64,000 nt of DNA from Caballeronia ptereochthonis (GTDB lineage Bacteria; Pseudomonadota; Gammaproteobacteria; Burkholderiales; Burkholderiaceae): contig NZ_FCOB02000027.1 of assembly GCF_001545075.1 (NCBI RefSeq), positions 44,246 through 108,245 on the forward strand, in the 5' to 3' direction. The notes under the pieces were generated by a model, which saw only the letters and a list, made by a program, of their open reading frames with translations, was not told the DNA's origin and searched no databases. The translations under genes were made by a program, and so were the position numbers. Positions 53,349 to 62,339 of this stretch are shown here, one piece after another; position 1 is the stretch's first letter, and each line of letters opens with the position of its first letter.

Positions 53349-54401
53349 ATGCATTCCGTGATGCCATCCGAATCCCTGCCCCCTCTCGAGAAACACGCTG
53401 CCCGCCGCGCGCCGCGCTCGCCGGTGTGGCGCGATCTCGCCTGCGTGCTCGCCGCGACGTTCGTCGCCGGCGCGCTCTTCGCGAGATTCGACTTCAGCGA
53501 GTACGCGTATCGCCTGACGCGCAGCGCCGAGCGTTTCCAGCTCGACGAGCTGCCCCCGACGCTCGTCGTGCTCGCGATCGGTTTTGCATGGTTCGCGTGG
53601 CGGCGCTATCGCGAGGCACAGTCGGAAGTGCGCAGGCGGCGTGCGCTGGAAGAGGAGGCGGAGCACCTGCTTGCGGAGAACCGTCGGCTCGCGAGCCAGG
53701 CGCTCGCCGCGCAGGAAACCGAGCGTCGCCATCTCGCGCGCGAGTTGCACGACGAACTGGGCCAATACCTCAATGCGATGTCGCTCGATGCGGGCCGCAT
53801 CCGCGATCTGTCGGCGGGACGCGAGGCGGAGATCCATCGCCTGTCGCTCGCGCTGATGCAAAGCGCGACGCACGTGTATCGCGAGATCGGCGGGATGATC
53901 CGCAAGCTGCGGCCGATCGGTCTCGACGAGTTCGGCTTGCCCACCGCGCTGGAACATTGCGTCGACGGCTGGCGCGAGCGCCTGCCCGATGCGACGTTCA
54001 CGCTTGCCGTCGACGGCGATTTCGACAACCTGAGCGATGCGCTCAACATCACGCTCTATCGGCTCGTGCAGGAAGGGCTCACGAACGTGTCGAAGTTCGC
54101 GCGGATGTCCCGCGTGGAAATCTATCTGGCGCGCGCGCCGGAGGAAATCGTCGTGACGATGGCCGACGACGGGCCGGGCGTCGATCTCGTGAAGCCGCGC
54201 AAGGGGCTCGGTCTGATCGGCATGCGCGAGCGCGTCGAAGCGCTCGGCGGCGAGTTTCATGTCGCGAGCGAGCCGGGCGCGGGCTTTCTGTTCTGCGCGC
54301 GCGTGCCGGCTCAGGCCGGACTGCCGTTGCCCATCGAGCCGAGGGAGCCGAACGAAGCGGTGAACGCGGCGTCGGCCGATCCGGCGAAATCGGCGAAGTG
54401 A
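53349..54401 (+). CDS. UhpB/NarX-type membrane histidine kinase
   Basis: A 350-aa kinase. Two membrane helices (about 27-46 and 69-84) with only a short periplasmic loop precede a coiled coil, then the HisKA_3 H-box RRHLARELHDELGQY with His134. The ATPase domain includes LVQEGLTNVSKFA and DDGPGVDL, followed by a GLGLIGMRERVEALGG G-box. The start is uncertain: ATG at 53349 or 53361, neither with a good ribosome site. Its end overlaps the response-regulator gene on the other strand by 91 bases. It is the natural partner of that regulator. Confidence 0.88.
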   Translation: MHSVMPSESLPPLEKHAARRAPRSPVWRDLACVLAATFVAGALFARFDFSEYAYRLTRSAERFQLDELPPTLVVLAIGFAWFAWRRYREAQSEVRRRRALEEEAEHLLAENRRLASQALAAQETERRHLARELHDELGQYLNAMSLDAGRIRDLSAGREAEIHRLSLALMQSATHVYREIGGMIRKLRPIGLDEFGLPTALEHCVDGWRERLPDATFTLAVDGDFDNLSDALNITLYRLVQEGLTNVSKFARMSRVEIYLARAPEEIVVTMADDGPGVDLVKPRKGLGLIGMRERVEALGGEFHVASEPGAGFLFCARVPAQAGLPLPIEPREPNEAVNAASADPAKSAK

Positions 54402-55033
54402 AGGCCCAGGCGATTGGCGATCTGCGCGAGCTGCACGCCGTTGTCGGCGCCGAATTTCTGGCGAATCACGGATTGATGATTCGCCACCGTCTTCTGGCTC
54501 AAGCCGAGCTTCTCGGCGATGCTCGGCAACGTGTAGCCCTGCACGAGCAGGCGCAGCACTTCGAACTCGCGCGCCGATAGCTGGCGTCCCGGCGGCCCTT
54601 CCTGGATCGTCGCGCGCAACGCGAGCGCCTGCGAGATGTCCGGGCTCAGATAGCACACGCGCCGCGCCACCGAGCGCACCGCTTCGACGAGCACATCGGG
54701 CGCGCTCGCCTTCGTGACATAACCGCGCGCGCCGGCATCGAGCGCGCGGCGCACGAAGATCGCCTCCTCGTGCACGCTGAAGATCAGCACGTGCGCATGC
54801 GGCTCGCGCGTCAGCATGCGCCGCATCGCCTCGATGCCGCTCGCGCCGGGCAGGGCGAGGTCCATCACGACGACATCCGGCTGCAGCGCGCAAAACTTTT
54901 GATAAGCCTCCGCGGCATCCGCCGCTTCGCCCGCGACGCTCACGTCGGGGCTCAGTTCGAGCAGACGCTTGTAGCCTTCGCGGACCACCGCGTGATCGTC
55001 CACGAGCAGCACGGATATGTCGGCGGCAATCAT
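54311..55033 (-). CDS. LuxR-type response regulator at the end of the pqq operon
   Basis: A 240-aa regulator: receiver with phosphoacceptor Asp58 (VVVMDLALPG), then helix-turn-helix LSAREFEVLRLLVQGYTLPSIAEKLGLSQKTVANH. The ATG at 55033 overlaps the pqqE stop by four bases, so it is translated with pqqE. The C-terminal tail (from about 215) lies antisense to the kinase's last codons. With the convergent kinase it forms a two-component system placed to control PQQ and C1 genes, comparable in position to regulators of PQQ alcohol oxidation in other bacteria. Confidence 0.92.
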   Translation of the reverse strand: MIAADISVLLVDDHAVVREGYKRLLELSPDVSVAGEAADAAEAYQKFCALQPDVVVMDLALPGASGIEAMRRMLTREPHAHVLIFSVHEEAIFVRRALDAGARGYVTKASAPDVLVEAVRSVARRVCYLSPDISQALALRATIQEGPPGRQLSAREFEVLRLLVQGYTLPSIAEKLGLSQKTVANHQSVIRQKFGADNGVQLAQIANRLGLHFADFAGSADAAFTASFGSLGSMGNGSPA

Positions 55034-56226
55034 GGCTTGTCTTCTCCTTTTTCTGAACCATTTTCGCGATCGAGCGCCGCGATGCGCCGGGAATTCGCAT
55101 CGTTGCGGAAGAGGATGGGTTGCTCTTGCGGCGCCGGACTTGTCGATGCCGCGCGCACCACTTCGATGACGCGCTCGTGATGCGGGGACTTGTCGCAAAC
55201 AGGGTCGGCGTTCGCGGGGTCTTGCGTGAGCAAGTACGCCTGACAGCGGCAGCCGCCGAGATCGATCGCCTTCTCGTCGCAACTGCGGCACGGCTCCTTC
55301 ATCCAGCCGAAGCCGCGAAAGCGATTGAACGCATCGCTTTCGTACCAGATGTCCTTGAGCGGCATCTCGGTGACGTTCGGAAACGTGAGGCCCGGCAGCG
55401 AGCGCGCGGTGTGACACGGCAGCGCCGCGCCATCGGGCGCGATGCCGAGAAACACCGAGCCCCAGCCGTTCATGCAGCGCTTCGGCCGCCGCTCGTAGTA
55501 ATCGGGCACGACGAAGAAGATCCTGCACTTGTCGCCGATCTCGCTGCGATAGCGTTCGACGACCGCTTCCGCTTCGTCCAGTTGCTCCTTCGTCGGCATG
55601 AGCTGCGCGCGGTTCGTGTGCGCCCAGCCGTAATACTGCGTGTTCGCGAGTTCGAGGTACTCCGCGCCCATCGCGAGCGCCATGTCGATGATGCGCCCGA
55701 TATGCGGCAGGTTGTAGCGATGCAGCACGCAGTTGAGGACCATCGGAAAGCCGTGCGCCTTGATCAGGTTCGCGACGCGCTTCTTGTAGTCGAAGGTCTT
55801 CGTGCTGGAGAGAAAGTCGTTGAGCTCCTGCGAGGAGTCCTGAAACGAGAGCTGGATGTGATCGAGTCCCGCCTCCTGCAATGCGCCGATGCGCTTCTCC
55901 GTCAAGCCGATGCCCGACGTGATGAGGTTCGTATAGAAGCCGAGCTTGCGCGCCTCGCCGACGAGCGTTTCCAGATCGTCGCGCAAGAGCGGTTCTCCGC
56001 CCGAGAAGCCCAGTTGCGCCGCGCCCAGTGCGCGCCCCTGACGCAGCACATCGAGCCATTGCGCGGTGTCGAGCTCGCGCGTGTGGTCCGCGTAGTTCAC
56101 CGGGTTGTAGCAGAACACGCAATGCAGCGGACAGCGATACGTCAGCTCCGCGAGCAGCCACAGCGGCGGCGCGATGGGCGCGCTTTCGTGCTCGGGCCTG
56201 GCGATGGGTTCGGACAGGTCGGTCAT
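55030..56226 (-). CDS. pqqE: Radical SAM PqqA peptide cyclase PqqE
   Basis: A 398-aa radical SAM-SPASM enzyme. It joins the Glu and Tyr side chains of the PqqA peptide, the first PQQ step. The SAM cluster motif CPLHCVFC has Cys32, Cys36 and Cys39. The SPASM auxiliary-cluster Cys lie at CMNGWGS, PCHTA, EPCRSCDEKAIDLGGCRCQAY and PVCDK. The start at 56226 follows GGAG and a TAG stop for pqqD, leaving a 4-base gap. A longer start at 56253 overlaps pqqD and is less likely. Confidence 0.97.
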   Translation of the reverse strand: MTDLSEPIARPEHESAPIAPPLWLLAELTYRCPLHCVFCYNPVNYADHTRELDTAQWLDVLRQGRALGAAQLGFSGGEPLLRDDLETLVGEARKLGFYTNLITSGIGLTEKRIGALQEAGLDHIQLSFQDSSQELNDFLSSTKTFDYKKRVANLIKAHGFPMVLNCVLHRYNLPHIGRIIDMALAMGAEYLELANTQYYGWAHTNRAQLMPTKEQLDEAEAVVERYRSEIGDKCRIFFVVPDYYERRPKRCMNGWGSVFLGIAPDGAALPCHTARSLPGLTFPNVTEMPLKDIWYESDAFNRFRGFGWMKEPCRSCDEKAIDLGGCRCQAYLLTQDPANADPVCDKSPHHERVIEVVRAASTSPAPQEQPILFRNDANSRRIAALDRENGSEKGEDKP

Positions 56227-56230
56227 CACG

Positions 56231-56539
56231 CTACTCCAGCCAGCCTCGCGCACGCGCGCCGGCGATGAACGCTCGCACGTCGTCGCCGAGGCCCGTCGTG
56301 CTGAACGCCGTTTCCAGATCGGCGACGAGCGCCGGAATATCGCGCGTGCCGTCGCAGCGCAGAAGAATCTGCGCCGCGCTCTGATTGAGCTTCACCATGC
56401 CCTCGGGATAGAGCAGCACGTGCGCGTCCTGCGCCGGTTCCCATTGCAGGCGGAACAGGCGTTTCAGTTTCGGATGCAACGAATCGTCCGGTGCCTCGAC
56501 GGCTTCCTGCACGCGTTGGGTCGGGTTGTTGTCGCTCAT
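56231..56539 (-). CDS. pqqD: PqqA-binding chaperone PqqD
   Basis: A 102-aa protein of normal length. PqqD holds the PqqA peptide for PqqE. Family marks are HPKLKRLFRLQWEPAQDAHVLLYPEG-type N-terminal half, GMVKLNQSAAQILLRCDG and the helix RDIPALVADLETAF. The ATG at 56539 overlaps the pqqC stop by four bases. Confidence 0.96.
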   Translation of the reverse strand: MSDNNPTQRVQEAVEAPDDSLHPKLKRLFRLQWEPAQDAHVLLYPEGMVKLNQSAAQILLRCDGTRDIPALVADLETAFSTTGLGDDVRAFIAGARARGWLE

Positions 56540-57282
56540 TGCGCAAACGCCTTCTCGATCGAGTCGAGCATGGTCCAGAGGATATCGAGCTTGAATTGCA
56601 GGATGTCGAGCGCGCGCTGCTGCTCCTGACGCGTGGTGAAATGCGCGAGCGTCACTTCGAGCCCATGCTCGACATCGCGCTGCGCAAGCGACACGCGCGA
56701 GCGGAAATACGCGAGCCCGTCCGGTTCGATCCACTTGTAATGCTCGGGCCACGTCGCCAGCCGATCCTTGTGGATCTGCGGCGCGAACATCTCGGTCAGC
56801 GACGAGCACACCGATTCCTGCCACGGCGCGCGCCGCGCGAAGTTCACGTAGGCGTCGACGGCGAAGCGCACGCCCGGCGTCACGAGCCTGAGCGACCACA
56901 GGTCGTCGCGCGAGAGGCCGACCGCATCGCCGAGACGCGCCCATGCCTCGATGCCGCCGGCCTGATCGCCGTAGCCGTCGTGATCGAGAATGCGCAGCAC
57001 CCAGCGGCGGCGCGTTTCGCGATCGGGGCAGTTGGACATCACCGCCGCATCCTTCAGCGGAATGTTGATCTGATAGTAGAAGCGATTCGCGACCCAGCCG
57101 CGTATCTGCTCCCTGGAACAACCGCCGTTGTTCATCTTCACGTTGAACGGATGATGGATGTGATACGCCGTGCCCTTCGCGCGCAATTGCGCTTCGAATT
57201 CCTCGCGCGTCCACGCGGGGCCCGGCTCCTTCAAGGCGGTGAAGATCGGGCCTGTGGTCGGGTTGAGCATCGGGTTGAACAT
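56536..57282 (-). CDS. pqqC: PQQ synthase PqqC
   Basis: A 248-aa all-helical oxidase that makes the final ring closure and eight-electron oxidation to PQQ without a metal. Family marks include YHIHHPFNVKMNNG, the RFYYQINIPLKDAAVMSNC segment and RRRWVLRILDHDG. Length is as usual. It lies 22 bases after pqqB and overlaps pqqD (ATGA). Confidence 0.97.
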   Translation of the reverse strand: MFNPMLNPTTGPIFTALKEPGPAWTREEFEAQLRAKGTAYHIHHPFNVKMNNGGCSREQIRGWVANRFYYQINIPLKDAAVMSNCPDRETRRRWVLRILDHDGYGDQAGGIEAWARLGDAVGLSRDDLWSLRLVTPGVRFAVDAYVNFARRAPWQESVCSSLTEMFAPQIHKDRLATWPEHYKWIEPDGLAYFRSRVSLAQRDVEHGLEVTLAHFTTRQEQQRALDILQFKLDILWTMLDSIEKAFAQ

Positions 57283-57304
57283 CGAAGGGTCTCCAGTGCG
57301 AATG

Positions 57305-58225
57305 TCATAGCTCGAAGGTCATGCCGTCGTGCGCGACTTCGATGCCGTGCTCCGATAGCATGCGCCTCTCGGGCCCGTCCTCGATGAGGATCGGGTTTGT
57401 GTTGTTGATATGGATCAGCACCTTTCGCACGCCCGCGCGGTCGATCGAATCGAGCACGTCGATCATGCCGCCCGGGCCGGTCTGCGCGAGATGGCCCATG
57501 TCCTTGCCGGTCTTTTTCGTGAGTCCGAGGCGGATCATCTCGTCGTCGGTCCAGACGGTGCCGTCGACGAGCAGGAGATCGGCTGCGCGCATCGCATCGA
57601 GCACATGCGCTTCGAGCGCGCCCAGGCCCGGCGCATAGAATGCGCGCTTGCCCGTCGCGCTGTTCGTGAACATCAGGCCGATGTTGTCGCCGACTTCCGG
57701 CGCTTCGCGATGCGGCGAATAGGGCGGCGCCTTGCTCGACAGAGGCAATGCATCGATCGTCACGCGCGGCAGTTCGGGCACGGAGAACGGAGCGCCGTCG
57801 AGCGCGACGCGCCTGTGCTCGATGCCGCAGTAATGCGAAAGGATGGACGTGATCGGGAAGCCGGTGGAAAGGTCCTGCCACACCGCATCGGTCGCATAGA
57901 GCGGCAAGGGCGTGCCGCGCTCGCGCAGCATCAGGAGGCCGGTAACGTGATCGATCTGCGCGTCCATCGTGACGACCGCCGCGATGCCGGTATCGCGGAC
58001 CTTGCGCGCGGGTTGCAGCTCGGGATTCGCCGCGATCTGCGCGAGAATGTCCGGCGATGCGTTGACGAGCAGCCAGTCCTCGCCGTTGTCGGTAACGGCG
58101 ATCGACGATTGCATGCGCGCGCGGGCCGAGATGGTGCCGCGCCGCACGCCGTCGCAATTGCGGCAGTTGCAGTTCCATTGCGGGAAACCGCCGCCCGCCG
58201 AGGAGCCCAGCACGCGAATTTTCAA
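57305..58225 (-). CDS. pqqB: PQQ biosynthesis metallo-beta-lactamase-fold protein PqqB
   Basis: A 306-aa protein of the beta-lactamase fold, needed for oxidative tailoring of the PQQ precursor. The N-terminus MKIRVLGSSAGGGFPQWNC and the CNCRNCDG Cys cluster are diagnostic. VTMDAQIDHVTGLLMLRE holds Asp and His of the metal site. The start is TTG at 58225, with GGAGG eight bases upstream, and it overlaps the cytochrome b561 stop (TTGA). Longer in-frame starts lie within the b561 gene and are not used. Confidence 0.95.
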   Translation of the reverse strand: MKIRVLGSSAGGGFPQWNCNCRNCDGVRRGTISARARMQSSIAVTDNGEDWLLVNASPDILAQIAANPELQPARKVRDTGIAAVVTMDAQIDHVTGLLMLRERGTPLPLYATDAVWQDLSTGFPITSILSHYCGIEHRRVALDGAPFSVPELPRVTIDALPLSSKAPPYSPHREAPEVGDNIGLMFTNSATGKRAFYAPGLGALEAHVLDAMRAADLLLVDGTVWTDDEMIRLGLTKKTGKDMGHLAQTGPGGMIDVLDSIDRAGVRKVLIHINNTNPILIEDGPERRMLSEHGIEVAHDGMTFEL

Positions 58226-58797
58226 GGCGACATCCTCCTCAGAAGCCCGTCGCGGTCGATCAGTTGATGCTTCATCGCGCCGAGAAAGTGCAGGATGACC
58301 AGCGCGGCCATGATCCACGCAAGCGCCTCGTGGATGCCGAAAAAGATCTGGCGCAGATGCTTGTCGTCCCAGCCCCATTGCGGCAGCGCGAGACCCCACA
58401 ACTTTGTGCCGTACTTGTTGAACGACGAGCCGAGATAACCGGTGAGCGGCATCGCCACCATGCCAACGTATAAAAGAGCCTGCGTGATGCTCGCGGCGGC
58501 GCGTTGCCACGCCCGCATCGGCGGCAGAGGCGGACGGCCATAGGCCAGGCGTACCAGGATGCGGATCAGCACCAGCAGGAAAACGGTGATTCCAAGCGAC
58601 TTGTGGAAGTTGATGAGGTCCGACTTGAACGGCAGCCCGCGCGGCAGGCCGACCATATAAAAGCCGATGCACAGCATCGCGATGATGGCGATCGCGATCA
58701 GCCAGTGCAACGCGATCATCGGGCGTGCGAAACGCTCGCTTGCGGCATTCAGGCTGCCGTCGCGCGACGTTGCGGATGTCCGCGCGGTGCTCATCAT
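58222..58797 (-). CDS. Cytochrome b561 family membrane protein
   Basis: A 191-aa di-heme-type cytochrome b with four hydrophobic helices. Candidate heme histidines are in IALHWLIAIAI, INFHKSLGIT, FGIHEALAW and LVILHFLGAMKH. The start at 58797 has GAGAGAG upstream; an alternative at 58836 is weaker. It couples by overlap to pqqB and lies 64 bases after fhcC. The likely role is electron transfer from a periplasmic quinoprotein or cytochrome to quinone; this rests on position. Confidence 0.9.
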   Translation of the reverse strand: MMSTARTSATSRDGSLNAASERFARPMIALHWLIAIAIIAMLCIGFYMVGLPRGLPFKSDLINFHKSLGITVFLLVLIRILVRLAYGRPPLPPMRAWQRAAASITQALLYVGMVAMPLTGYLGSSFNKYGTKLWGLALPQWGWDDKHLRQIFFGIHEALAWIMAALVILHFLGAMKHQLIDRDGLLRRMSP

Positions 58798-58861
58798 GGC
58801 ATCTCTCTCGTGAAAATGGTTTTCGTTCCGCAGCATGCAAGGTCCATTCTTTCTCGCCTGG

Positions 58862-59695
58862 CTATGAGTTGGCGATCAGCAATTCCCCCCGTCCGTCCAC
58901 CGCGAGGTCGCCTGCGTAGCGCCGCGGCAACACATTGCCCGCGAGCGTCGCAAAGCACGCAAACCCGGGCGCGATCTCGCGCGCGAGGATGCGTGTGAAA
59001 AGCAGCCAGAACACATCGAAGCCATGGCCGCCTTCGGTGAAGGTCGGCGGGATGCGAGCCGGCGCGTTGGACAGCAACACCGTGCCGCGCCGCATGCCGT
59101 ATCCCAAGTGTGCGCCCACTTTGCCGCCGATGCAGACCGTGCCCGCGACGAGCCGCGACGCCGCGAAGTCGCCCGCATCGCCGCCGACGAGCACGGTGCC
59201 GCGCCGCATGCGGTCGGCCAGCCGCGCGCCGGCGCCGCCGTGGATCGCGAGCGTGCCGCCGGTCATGCCTTCCATGTCGCCGGGCAACGCGCCCGCCGCG
59301 AAATCGCCGGCATTGCCTTGTACGGTCAAGCGTCCGCCCCGCATTTCGCAGGCGGCGAAAAGACCCGCGTCGCCATATATGTGCAACTCGCCGCCGGACA
59401 TCTTCATGCCCGCATAATCGCCCGCGCCGCCATGTATCGTGAGCGTGCCCTCGCTCATGTTCGCGCCCGCGCGATCGAGCCATTGCACGTCGCCTTCGAT
59501 CGTGAGCGACGGAGTGCCCGCATCTGCCTGCGCGATGTCGAAGAGATCGCCGAGCGCGCACTTTTCTCCCGCGCCTTGCAGCTCGATGCGCGGCAGTTCG
59601 GCCGGCGAAACAGCCGCAAGCGCGGCGGGCAGTAATTTCGACCCGTCGACGCGAAAGCCCGGCGCATTTTTTACGCGCAGCGTGATGGCGTTCAT
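58862..59695 (-). CDS. fhcC: Formyltransferase/hydrolase complex subunit FhcC
   Basis: A 277-aa protein. Residues about 75-230 form a right-handed beta-helix of repeated GGxxxxxGxxG units (GDYAGMKMSGGELHIYGDAG, then similar), as in FmdC/FhcC. In methylotrophs the Fhc complex converts formyl-H4MPT (through formyl-methanofuran analogue) to formate. FhcC is a structural subunit. The ATG at 59695 overlaps the fhcD stop (ATGA). Confidence 0.93.
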   Translation of the reverse strand: MNAITLRVKNAPGFRVDGSKLLPAALAAVSPAELPRIELQGAGEKCALGDLFDIAQADAGTPSLTIEGDVQWLDRAGANMSEGTLTIHGGAGDYAGMKMSGGELHIYGDAGLFAACEMRGGRLTVQGNAGDFAAGALPGDMEGMTGGTLAIHGGAGARLADRMRRGTVLVGGDAGDFAASRLVAGTVCIGGKVGAHLGYGMRRGTVLLSNAPARIPPTFTEGGHGFDVFWLLFTRILAREIAPGFACFATLAGNVLPRRYAGDLAVDGRGELLIANS

Positions 59696-60633
59696 GCGCG
59701 GCTCCCGTCGATGTCCTGCGAAAGCTCGTGCAGCTTGAAGTGATACGGCCCGAGCTTGCCGCCGTAATTGCCCGCGGAAATGCGCAGCACGCCGCCCGCG
59801 CGCCCGATGTTCGTCGCGGCGGCGATGCCTGCCGTCATCGCGGCGCCGACATCGGCGTCGGTCAAGCCATCGATCACGATTTCGAGCACGCACGCGACGT
59901 CCGCCGTCAACTCGCTCTTCTTCGACAATCCGACGAGCGTCGGGCAGAACGCATCGTTGGTGGACGCCGTCGCGCCCGCGTACTTCGAGCCGATCTTCGA
60001 CCCCGAGCGCACCACGCCGCCCGGAAACGGCGTAATGATGTTCGGCAGACGATGCATCGCAGCGACGGCGGCTTCCGCGGCATTCAAGGCGCTGTCGAGG
60101 TCGCGCGCGAGCAACAGCAGGTTGCCGCCGCCGACCGCCTTCACCGTGGCCGTGAAATCCTCACAGACGAACTCGCCGTCCATCACGGGCACGCGCCAGT
60201 AACGCGTGCCGTCGAGCACTTTCGATATCTGCCAGCCGTCGCCGAAGAAGCGCAGGCCCGCGCCGAGCGCCGCGTTGTCGGAGAGCGGCGCGCGACTCGT
60301 CACGGGATCGATGCCGCCGTATACCGCCGTCGTCGGGCAGGTGAGCACGCATTGCCCGACGCGCCGCGCGATCTGCTTGGCCAATTCCTTCGACGATATC
60401 GCGAAGATCAGGACGGCGACGCCGGGCCGTCCGTCGGGCGTTTCGTCGCCGGACAGATCGCGCTCGATGCCCGCCTCGCAGCCGCAATCGATGACGGATG
60501 TGGCGAAGCCCGTCAGCGAATTGGCCGCGTGCCGCGCCCAGGTCGACGTGTGCGCGGTGATGACGAGACGCGTGGCCTTCATCGGGAAGGCTTCGGCGAA
60601 GGTGTCGTCGATCTGCGTGTCGTTGATGCGCAT
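59692..60633 (-). CDS. fhcD: Formylmethanofuran-H4MPT formyltransferase FhcD
   Basis: A 313-aa formyltransferase (Ftr) subunit. It moves the formyl group between H4MPT and the methanofuran analogue. Family marks: INDTQIDDTFAEAFPMKATRL at the N-terminus (residues 3-23), FATSVIDCGCEAGIERDLS, and PFPGGVVRSGSKIGSKY. The ATG at 60633 has AAGGTG upstream; the longer start at 60696 lies inside fhcA. It is five bases after fhcA. Confidence 0.95.
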   Translation of the reverse strand: MRINDTQIDDTFAEAFPMKATRLVITAHTSTWARHAANSLTGFATSVIDCGCEAGIERDLSGDETPDGRPGVAVLIFAISSKELAKQIARRVGQCVLTCPTTAVYGGIDPVTSRAPLSDNAALGAGLRFFGDGWQISKVLDGTRYWRVPVMDGEFVCEDFTATVKAVGGGNLLLLARDLDSALNAAEAAVAAMHRLPNIITPFPGGVVRSGSKIGSKYAGATASTNDAFCPTLVGLSKKSELTADVACVLEIVIDGLTDADVGAAMTAGIAAATNIGRAGGVLRISAGNYGGKLGPYHFKLHELSQDIDGSRA

Positions 60634-60638
60634 CGCCG

Positions 60639-62339
60639 TCACCTTTCGCCCGCAGCGAAGCACGCGACCGGCAGCAGGCGTCCGCCGTTGCAGCACGCGC
60701 AGATTTCGTCGTCGCCGATGGCGATGTTCTCGAAGCGCGTCGCGAGGTTCGCCTGCGCGTATTCGCGTATGCGCTTTTCGATTGCGCGGTCGTAGTCGGG
60801 GCTCACGTAATGAATGCCGCCCGTGGGCGTGGCGAGCAGCGTGCCGTCGCGCGCGATCAGCTCGCCGTCCTTGAACACGAACGCGGGCGACGTGAACATG
60901 CGCTCACGGTCGGCGTCGTCGCGATACACGGCGATATCCGCCGCCGCGCCCGCGCCGAGATGCCCGCGATCCTTCAGGCCGAGCAGACGCGCGGGACCGG
61001 CGCGCGTGATGATCGCGATGTCGTACAGCGAGAACTCGCGCGTGATTTCGCTCAAGGCGCTGGCGGTTTTCGCGTCGGCGTGCAGCGTGTCGAGCTGTTC
61101 GTCGCGGAAGGACTTGTCCATCAGCAGGCGGATCAGATGCGGATAGCTCGTGAAAGGGCCGCCGTTCGGATGGTCGGTCGTCATCGACACGCGCCAGGGG
61201 TCGTCGACGAGCAGAAAGATTTCCAGCCCGATGATCCATTGCAGCGCGTTCACGAAGCTCTGCTCGCGATAGCGGAACGGCACGACGCCGCAGCCCGCGT
61301 CGCATTCGATATCGCCGAGCACCCATTTGCGCGGACGGGCCATCGGCGCGTTCCTGAACTGCATCATCGTGTCGCCGGATGCGGTGACCGTCTGACCGAA
61401 GATGATCTGGCCGACATCGATCGTCACGTTGGGGCGCGCGTTCACCGCTTCGGCGATCGCCCGCGCGCCCGACGAGAACTTGCGCGGGCCTTCGGCGCCG
61501 TAGCTGTGGAACTGGATATGCGTCAGATGAATGGGCAGGCCTTCGGCGGCGTCCATCGTCTTGATCGTCGATTCGACGTTGCCCGGCACGCCCAGGTTGC
61601 TCGCGTGAACGTGCAGCGGATGCGGCACGCGCAGGTCGGTGAGCGCGCGCGTGAGCGTCTTCAGCACATCGCGCGGGGTGATGCCGTAATGCACGTGCCT
61701 TTCGTCGACGTCGAGCGAGCGCTGATTGAACTTGAACGCCGAGATGCCGCCCGGATTCACGACCTTCACGCCTAGCGCCTTGCTCGAATCGATGGTCCAG
61801 CCGACGTAATCGCGCAGGCGCCCGAAGTCTTCGTTTGCGGCAAGCATCTGCAGAAAGATCTCGTCGTTGCCGATCATCACGTAGGCGCCGTGATCGATGA
61901 TCGGCGTGTCGCCCATTTCCAGATGCGCGTGGCGCGCGTTCGACGCGATCATCGCGGGTTCGAATGCGGCCGTGTAGCCCATCTCCGCATAGCGGTAGCC
62001 GGTTGCGAGCGTGCCCGGCGCGCACACGCCGCAAGAGGGCAGGCGCATGTAGCGGCCTTCGTTGGGACGATCGGGCACGGCGCGTGGATCGTCGCGATGA
62101 TCTTCCGGCAGGAGCAGGCGCGAGAGGTTCGTCTTGCCGCCGCCGATGTGCGAATGCAGGTCGATGCCGCCGGCCATCACGATCATGCCGCTCGCATCGA
62201 AGTCGCGTTCGGGCGGAACGGTTTCGCCTTGGGCGTCATCGACGATGCGGCCGTCGCGGAAACAGATGTCGCGCTTCTCGCCGTCGATGCCGTTTGCCGG
62301 ATCGTAGAGCGTGCCGCCTTTGAGGCGCGTGAGGCTCAT
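60639..62339 (-). CDS. fhcA: Formylmethanofuran dehydrogenase-like subunit FhcA
   Basis: A 566-aa amidohydrolase-fold subunit that releases formate from the formyl-methanofuran analogue. The metal-binding HxH is His62-Ser63-His64 (GGIDLHSHIGGGK), with later ligands in LHVHASNLG and LTHIQFHSYG. MTTDHPNGGPF carries the conserved Asp. Length matches FmdA/FhcA (about 550). The start overlaps the fhcB stop by four bases. Confidence 0.95.
   Translation of the reverse strand: MSLTRLKGGTLYDPANGIDGEKRDICFRDGRIVDDAQGETVPPERDFDASGMIVMAGGIDLHSHIGGGKTNLSRLLLPEDHRDDPRAVPDRPNEGRYMRLPSCGVCAPGTLATGYRYAEMGYTAAFEPAMIASNARHAHLEMGDTPIIDHGAYVMIGNDEIFLQMLAANEDFGRLRDYVGWTIDSSKALGVKVVNPGGISAFKFNQRSLDVDERHVHYGITPRDVLKTLTRALTDLRVPHPLHVHASNLGVPGNVESTIKTMDAAEGLPIHLTHIQFHSYGAEGPRKFSSGARAIAEAVNARPNVTIDVGQIIFGQTVTASGDTMMQFRNAPMARPRKWVLGDIECDAGCGVVPFRYREQSFVNALQWIIGLEIFLLVDDPWRVSMTTDHPNGGPFTSYPHLIRLLMDKSFRDEQLDTLHADAKTASALSEITREFSLYDIAIITRAGPARLLGLKDRGHLGAGAAADIAVYRDDADRERMFTSPAFVFKDGELIARDGTLLATPTGGIHYVSPDYDRAIEKRIREYAQANLATRFENIAIGDDEICACCNGGRLLPVACFAAGER

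Noticed and set aside
58797..58861. A 17-codon ORF before cytochrome b561 considered as pqqA
   Set aside because: It lacks the Glu-xxx-Tyr motif and any similarity to PqqA peptides.
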